Below, one piece after another: positions 60,682 through 64,000 of a stretch of 64,000 nt of DNA. Below the pieces are notes generated by a model. It ran no database searches and was not told where the DNA came from. It saw nothing but the letters and a program-made list of their open reading frames with translations. The stretch's first letter is position 1. The number at the start of each line of letters is the position of its first letter. Position numbers and translations under genes: made by a program. Source of the DNA: Streptomyces lanatus (GTDB taxonomy: Bacteria; Actinomycetota; Actinomycetes; Streptomycetales; Streptomycetaceae); assembly GCF_014655715.1 (NCBI RefSeq), contig NZ_BNBM01000003.1, positions 529,576-593,575 of the forward strand, in the 5' to 3' direction.

Positions 60682-60694
60682 TTACTTGGGGTAA
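60682..60694. promoter_or_regulatory. TTAC-N5-GTAA inverted repeat
   Basis: TTAC (60682-60685), TTGGG, GTAA (60691-60694), directly after the nested palindrome. The half site is the same as in the inner palindrome and in the 60809 site. Confidence 0.4.
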
Positions 60695-60720
60695 GTCGCA
60701 GGCTCCTTTCTGTCAGATCC

Positions 60721-60748
60721 TGTCCGGTGATACCTGGATTTGTCCGGT
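60721..60748. repeat. Direct repeat TGTCCGGT with 20-bp period
   Basis: Copies at 60721-60728 and 60741-60748. A period near two helix turns suggests a regulator binding on one face. Confidence 0.45.
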
Positions 60749-60808
60749 CGCTTGATGCCACCCTGCGTCGCTGGCCGAGACCGGCGAGTCGTTGTTCGGT
60801 TATCCGGC

Positions 60809-60826
60809 CGTTACTACTGAGTAACG
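60809..60826. promoter_or_regulatory. Inverted repeat CGTTACT-N4-AGTAACG
   Basis: CGTTACT (60809-60815), ACTG, AGTAACG (60820-60826), perfect 7-bp arms. A related CGTTACTA occurs upstream of the dehydrogenase at 12987. Confidence 0.5.
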
Positions 60827-61203
60827 AAGCCCCTTGTGCGGGCGGCGAGAATGCACCACGATCGGCCACGCTCGGTCCGTTTCCGTACCCCGACAGCCGG
60901 TCGGGTCGCGGGAGTTCCTGGGTCCCCACCGAGCAGAGTCGGCGGCAGTGGCGCCGGCTCTTGGACAGGGGGGTCTTCGCCCACCCGGCGAAGCCTGTCC
61001 GGCAAGGTTGTGCGTGATGCGTGTCAGGCGCGACCAGTGGTTGTCGCTCGGGGGTGATCGCCGGTGATTCGGGCGCGATTCGCGCCTGACGAGTACGGGC
61101 GCTCTCCTTCCCGAGGACGTAGCACTTCTCCCATCCCTGCCTGGTTGAGACGCCTTCGGGCGCTGGGCCGGAGCAGGTGATGTACGTCCGAGAAGGAGGA
61201 AAT

Positions 61204-61845
61204 ATGGAGTCCCAGGTGCGTGGCGGGACCAGATGGAAGCGGTTCGCTGTGGTCATGGTGCCCAGCGTCGCCGCGGCCGCGGCGGTGGGTGTCGGGCTCG
61301 CGCAGGGTGCGCTGGCTGCCTCGTTCAGCGTTTCCGGCCAGCAGTTCAAGGTGAGCGCCGATCACCTGCACGGTACGGGCTTCGCCCAGTACGGCGGTAT
61401 AGACAGCGTCTATACCAAGGTCGACGGCAAGGAAAAGACCAAGGTTCCGGTGGCGATCTCGTCGTTCGACGACGCGACCATCACCAAGATGTGCCAGTCG
61501 GTCAAGACGGACATCCCCTTGGTGGGGTCGATCTACCTCCGTCTTGACGCGGGCAAGGACCCGAAGAAGCCGGTCTCGGCCGAGGACCTCTACATCGACG
61601 TCGCCCAGCTCGACGCCGACGCGGAGTTCAAGGACATCGACATCGGCGTCGCGGTCAAGGACAAGACCCGCGGCCCCGATGTGAAGGCGGGCGAGAGCGT
61701 GCTGCCGGGCGGCTTCGCCCAGCAGGCGCGGGAGGCCGACCTCTACAAGGTGAAGCAGACGGCCTGGGCGACCACGGCCGGCACCTTCAAGCTGAGCGGT
61801 CTGTCGATGAAGCTCGGCACGAACCCCGACATGGAGTGCTACTGA
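61204..61845 (+). CDS. DUF6230 family secreted or membrane protein
   Basis: A 213-residue protein. MESQVRGGTRWKRFAVVMVP starts a long hydrophobic N-terminal segment (about residues 13-37) that ends LAASFSVSG, so it is exported. The rest is beta-rich and contains LHGTGFAQYG and a final Cys near the C-terminus. AAGGAGG at 61193-61199 is a strong ribosome-binding site. Homologues are often annotated as cholesterol esterase, without support visible here. It is followed by DUF6114 genes. Confidence 0.85.
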   Translation: MESQVRGGTRWKRFAVVMVPSVAAAAAVGVGLAQGALAASFSVSGQQFKVSADHLHGTGFAQYGGIDSVYTKVDGKEKTKVPVAISSFDDATITKMCQSVKTDIPLVGSIYLRLDAGKDPKKPVSAEDLYIDVAQLDADAEFKDIDIGVAVKDKTRGPDVKAGESVLPGGFAQQAREADLYKVKQTAWATTAGTFKLSGLSMKLGTNPDMECY

Positions 61846-61890
61846 CGGCTCCCGTCACCGGGGTGTTTCGGGGTAGCTGAGCTGCCCCAT

Positions 61891-61920
61891 GGGGCGGGGA
61901 AGCCATCGCCTCCCCGCCCC
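61891..61920 (+). terminator. Hairpin between DUF6230 and DUF6114 genes
   Basis: GGGGCGGGGA (61891-61900) and TCCCCGCCCC (61911-61920) are perfect 10-bp arms with a 10-nt loop. It may attenuate transcription into the next genes. Confidence 0.7.
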
Positions 61921-62036
61921 GCCCGCCCGGCCCTTTCATGAGCCGGGCACCCTCACAACAGACCCAGACTTCCGGCTTCTTTACGCCTACGGCCGAGCCG
62001 GTACGTACTTCCACCGGACCCAGGGAGCTGTTTTCC

Positions 62037-62633
62037 ATGAGTGCCGAGACTCCGGTCCAGAGCGCCGGGACCTTCACCCGGTTGCGTCTGCGATTCCGCG
62101 GCTGGCGGGGCACCCGGCCGTTCTGGGCAGGCCTGTTCACCCTGCTCGGCGGGGTGCCGATCGCCTACTTCCCGTACGCCACCCTCAAGCTGGGCACCAT
62201 GTCGCTCACCATGGCGACCACCGCGGGTGCCGGCTCCCTCATCATCGGCGTCCTCCTGTGGACGCTGGGACTGACCATGTGGTTCCAGGCCGCGACGCGC
62301 GTGTTCGCCGGCGTCGCCGCGATCATCCTCGGCCTGGTGTCCCTGGTGGTCTCCAACATCGGTGGCTTCATCATCGGCTTCCTGCTGGCGATGATCGGTG
62401 GTGCGCTCTCCATCTCGTGGATGCCGGGCAAGGACCGGCCGGAGGAGAGCGGGCCGCAGGACGGCGCGGCGGACCCCATGGACAAGGGCGCCACGCCCAC
62501 GACCGCCGAGGACCCCTTCGAGCCGGGGCAGCCGTTCCCGTCGTACCCGCCCGCCGACGGGGGCCCCGCGCAGGGCGGTGGCTTGGACGGCCCTCGCGCC
62601 GAGCACCGGATCGGAGGGGACCGTGTCGGCTGA
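62037..62633 (+). CDS. DUF6114 membrane protein
   Basis: A 198-residue protein with four hydrophobic segments (about 32-50, 57-80, 86-105, 110-128; e.g. FWAGLFTLLGGVPIAYFPY). A Pro/Gly/Asp-rich cytoplasmic tail follows. The ATG at 62037 is the family start. It overlaps the next gene by 11 bp. Function unknown; found with DUF6230 genes. Confidence 0.85.
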   Translation: MSAETPVQSAGTFTRLRLRFRGWRGTRPFWAGLFTLLGGVPIAYFPYATLKLGTMSLTMATTAGAGSLIIGVLLWTLGLTMWFQAATRVFAGVAAIILGLVSLVVSNIGGFIIGFLLAMIGGALSISWMPGKDRPEESGPQDGAADPMDKGATPTTAEDPFEPGQPFPSYPPADGGPAQGGGLDGPRAEHRIGGDRVG

Positions 62634-63957
62634 CGAGGCCATCGACAACAACCCGCTGGCCCCGGCACGAAAGAGAACGGGGCCGCGCCACGCGGCGCCC
62701 AAGAAGCCGCTGTTCACCCGGTTCCAGGTGCCGGCCGGCAAGGCGATAGCCATGGCGGCGATGCCGACGGCGGTTCTCATGGGCATGGGCTTCACACCGA
62801 CGCTGGCCCTGGCCGACGACGCCAAGTCGCCGACGCCGTCGAACAGTCTGACGGCCGACGAGTACAAGGACTGTGTGGCGGCCCTGGCCGACGACCCGTC
62901 CGGTTCGCCGTCCCCGGAGGCGAGCGAGTCCAAGGACGAGGACGAGACGGAAGAGCCGACTCCTTCGCCGTCCGCGACTTCCGGGAACTCCTCGGATTCG
63001 TCCGGCTCTTCGGACTCTGCTGGTGACTCCGCGTCGTCGGATTCAGGTTCCGACGACGCGCCCGAGCCCACGCCGAGCCCCTCCGCGAGCAAGTCGAGCG
63101 AAGAGCAGTCCAGCGATACGGCCACGGCGTCCCCGTCGCCGTCCGAGAGCGGCGGCAATCTGCTCGAGGACATCGGCGACGCGATCTCCGGCATCTTCAC
63201 GGGCGGGAACAAGGACACGGCGAGCCCGAGTCCCACGCCGTCCGCGTCGGCGAGCGAGAGCGCCGATGAGGAGGCGTCGAGCGAGAGCGACGCCAAGGAC
63301 CCGGTCAAGGACACCACGGACAAGGTCACCGACACGGTCGAGGGCACCGTGAAGGACACGACCGACAAGGCGACCGAGGCGGCCAAGGACACCACCGAGG
63401 CGGCCGAGAAGGCGGCGGAGGAAGCGGCCGACGAGGCCACCGCCTCCCCGAGCCCGAGCCCGTCGGAGAGCACGGACCCCGAGAACTGCCCCGCCGCCAC
63501 GGACGACGAGGGCGGCGTCGACAACAAGATCCTGGTGCCGGACGACCCGTGGTACCTGGAGGCCAGCTCGCTGCTGCTCAAGGGTGCCGACTACCAGGGC
63601 ATCGTCGAGGTGAAGACGGCCAGCGGCAAGACCAAGAAGGTCCTGAAGTACGTCATCTCCGACGGCACCGACATCGGCGACCTGCACCAGATCGTCAAGG
63701 ACAAGCAGTCCGGCAAGACGCACCACGTGCAGGCGGCCAAGGGCTCCACGTCCACGATCCGTGACGGCAAGACGGTGATGTACACCGAGAGCATCTCGGG
63801 GAACCTGCTCGGTCTGATCCCGATCACGTTCGACCCGGAGCACCCGCCGCCGTTGAACATCCCGCTGATCTACTTCACCAAGGTGAAGGTCACTCAGGCC
63901 GGCCAGTTCGGCGGCACCCTGACGGTTCCCGGCATGCACACGACCATCACCGACTGA
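62623..63957 (+). CDS. Secreted Ser/Pro/Asp-rich protein next to DUF6114
   Basis: A 444-residue protein. It starts with GTG at 62623 after GGAGGGG. A signal/transmembrane segment (about 45-65, MAAMPTAVLMGMGFTPTLAL) ends at ALADD, followed by about 230 residues of low-complexity Ser/Pro/Glu/Asp with SPSPSPS motifs, then a folded C-terminal domain (about 290-444) with DPWYLEASSLLLKGADYQGI and IPITFDPEHPPP. The low-complexity part looks like a wall-spanning linker. Function unknown. It overlaps DUF6114 and is likely its partner. Confidence 0.82.
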   Translation: MSADEAIDNNPLAPARKRTGPRHAAPKKPLFTRFQVPAGKAIAMAAMPTAVLMGMGFTPTLALADDAKSPTPSNSLTADEYKDCVAALADDPSGSPSPEASESKDEDETEEPTPSPSATSGNSSDSSGSSDSAGDSASSDSGSDDAPEPTPSPSASKSSEEQSSDTATASPSPSESGGNLLEDIGDAISGIFTGGNKDTASPSPTPSASASESADEEASSESDAKDPVKDTTDKVTDTVEGTVKDTTDKATEAAKDTTEAAEKAAEEAADEATASPSPSPSESTDPENCPAATDDEGGVDNKILVPDDPWYLEASSLLLKGADYQGIVEVKTASGKTKKVLKYVISDGTDIGDLHQIVKDKQSGKTHHVQAAKGSTSTIRDGKTVMYTESISGNLLGLIPITFDPEHPPPLNIPLIYFTKVKVTQAGQFGGTLTVPGMHTTITD

Positions 63958-64000
63958 GCGCCCCACAAAGCCCGTTCGGGAGCCGCACACCGAGCCGTGG

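Larger units (their letters stand above)
60546..61203 (+). other. 658-bp gene-free region with palindromes
   Basis: No credible coding region is seen. It contains a long imperfect palindrome (60641-60680), a TTAC-N5-GTAA site (60682-60694), an 8-bp direct repeat TGTCCGGT (60721 and 60741, 20 bp apart) and an inverted repeat (60809-60826). A strong AAGGAGG (61193-61199) lies before the DUF6230 ATG. It probably holds a long 5' leader or multiple operators. Confidence 0.7.

Noticed and set aside
60727..61017. Short open frame (96 codons) in the gene-free region
   Set aside because: No ribosome-binding site and Arg/Ser/Pro composition typical of non-coding high-GC sequence; overlaps the inverted repeat at 60809.

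Overview
The window is a high-GC actinobacterial chromosome segment, almost certainly Streptomyces. The evidence is the GTG and TTG starts, the cytoskeletal pair filP/scy, a spore-pigment type II polyketide cluster, actinobacterial NucS, and a gene order I recognise from memory as the S. coelicolor SCO5370-SCO5422 region (no database was consulted). Nothing looks like an insertion sequence, tRNA, rRNA or CRISPR array.

Layout. 1-5.0 kb holds the end of the F1 ATP synthase operon (atpH partial, atpA, atpG, atpD, atpC). 5.1-9.4 kb has a DUF2550 membrane protein and the chitin unit chiC-chiR-chiS, with a promoter carrying the classic chitinase direct repeat. 9.5-14.5 kb has a membrane protein, a cobalamin adenosyltransferase, an ABC exporter with a divergent TetR regulator, a 3-hydroxybutyryl-CoA dehydrogenase and a STAS protein. 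14.7-24.4 kb has a membrane NTPase-like protein with a Pro/Thr/Asp tail, nucS, a conserved small protein, an F420/LLM oxidoreductase, a putative zinc-binding protein and two duplicated ABC transporter pairs. 24.5-29.5 kb has filP and scy, which organise hyphal tip growth. 29.7-32.5 kb has methylmalonyl-CoA epimerase, thiolase and meaB. 32.5-40.5 kb has an MFS transporter, a PepSY protein with a divergent two-component system, a MarR regulator, three tandem AIM24 genes and small conserved proteins.

40.7-50.4 kb is a spore-pigment-type (whiE-like) type II PKS cluster: SchA/CurD-ABM fusion, cupin, KS-alpha, KS-beta, ACP, two cyclases, amidohydrolase, FAD monooxygenase, P450 and a stand-alone ABM protein. 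It lies between two DUF3817 genes and looks like an island in conserved backbone. 51.5-53.2 kb is icmA, the large subunit of isobutyryl-CoA mutase. Its start is preceded by a perfect 24-bp palindrome, and a degenerate copy precedes meaB 20 kb away, so the two acyl-CoA mutase functions are probably co-regulated.

53.3-58.6 kb is the most striking accessory element: a 1489-residue secreted or membrane-anchored polymorphic-toxin-like protein (ricin-type lectin, about 640-residue Ala-rich coiled coil, small C-terminal domain with a His/Arg/His motif) overlapping by 4 bp a 247-residue candidate immunity gene. The window ends with an orphan TetR, a thioredoxin-TPR protein, a 658-bp gene-free region rich in palindromes, and a DUF6230-DUF6114-secreted protein module.
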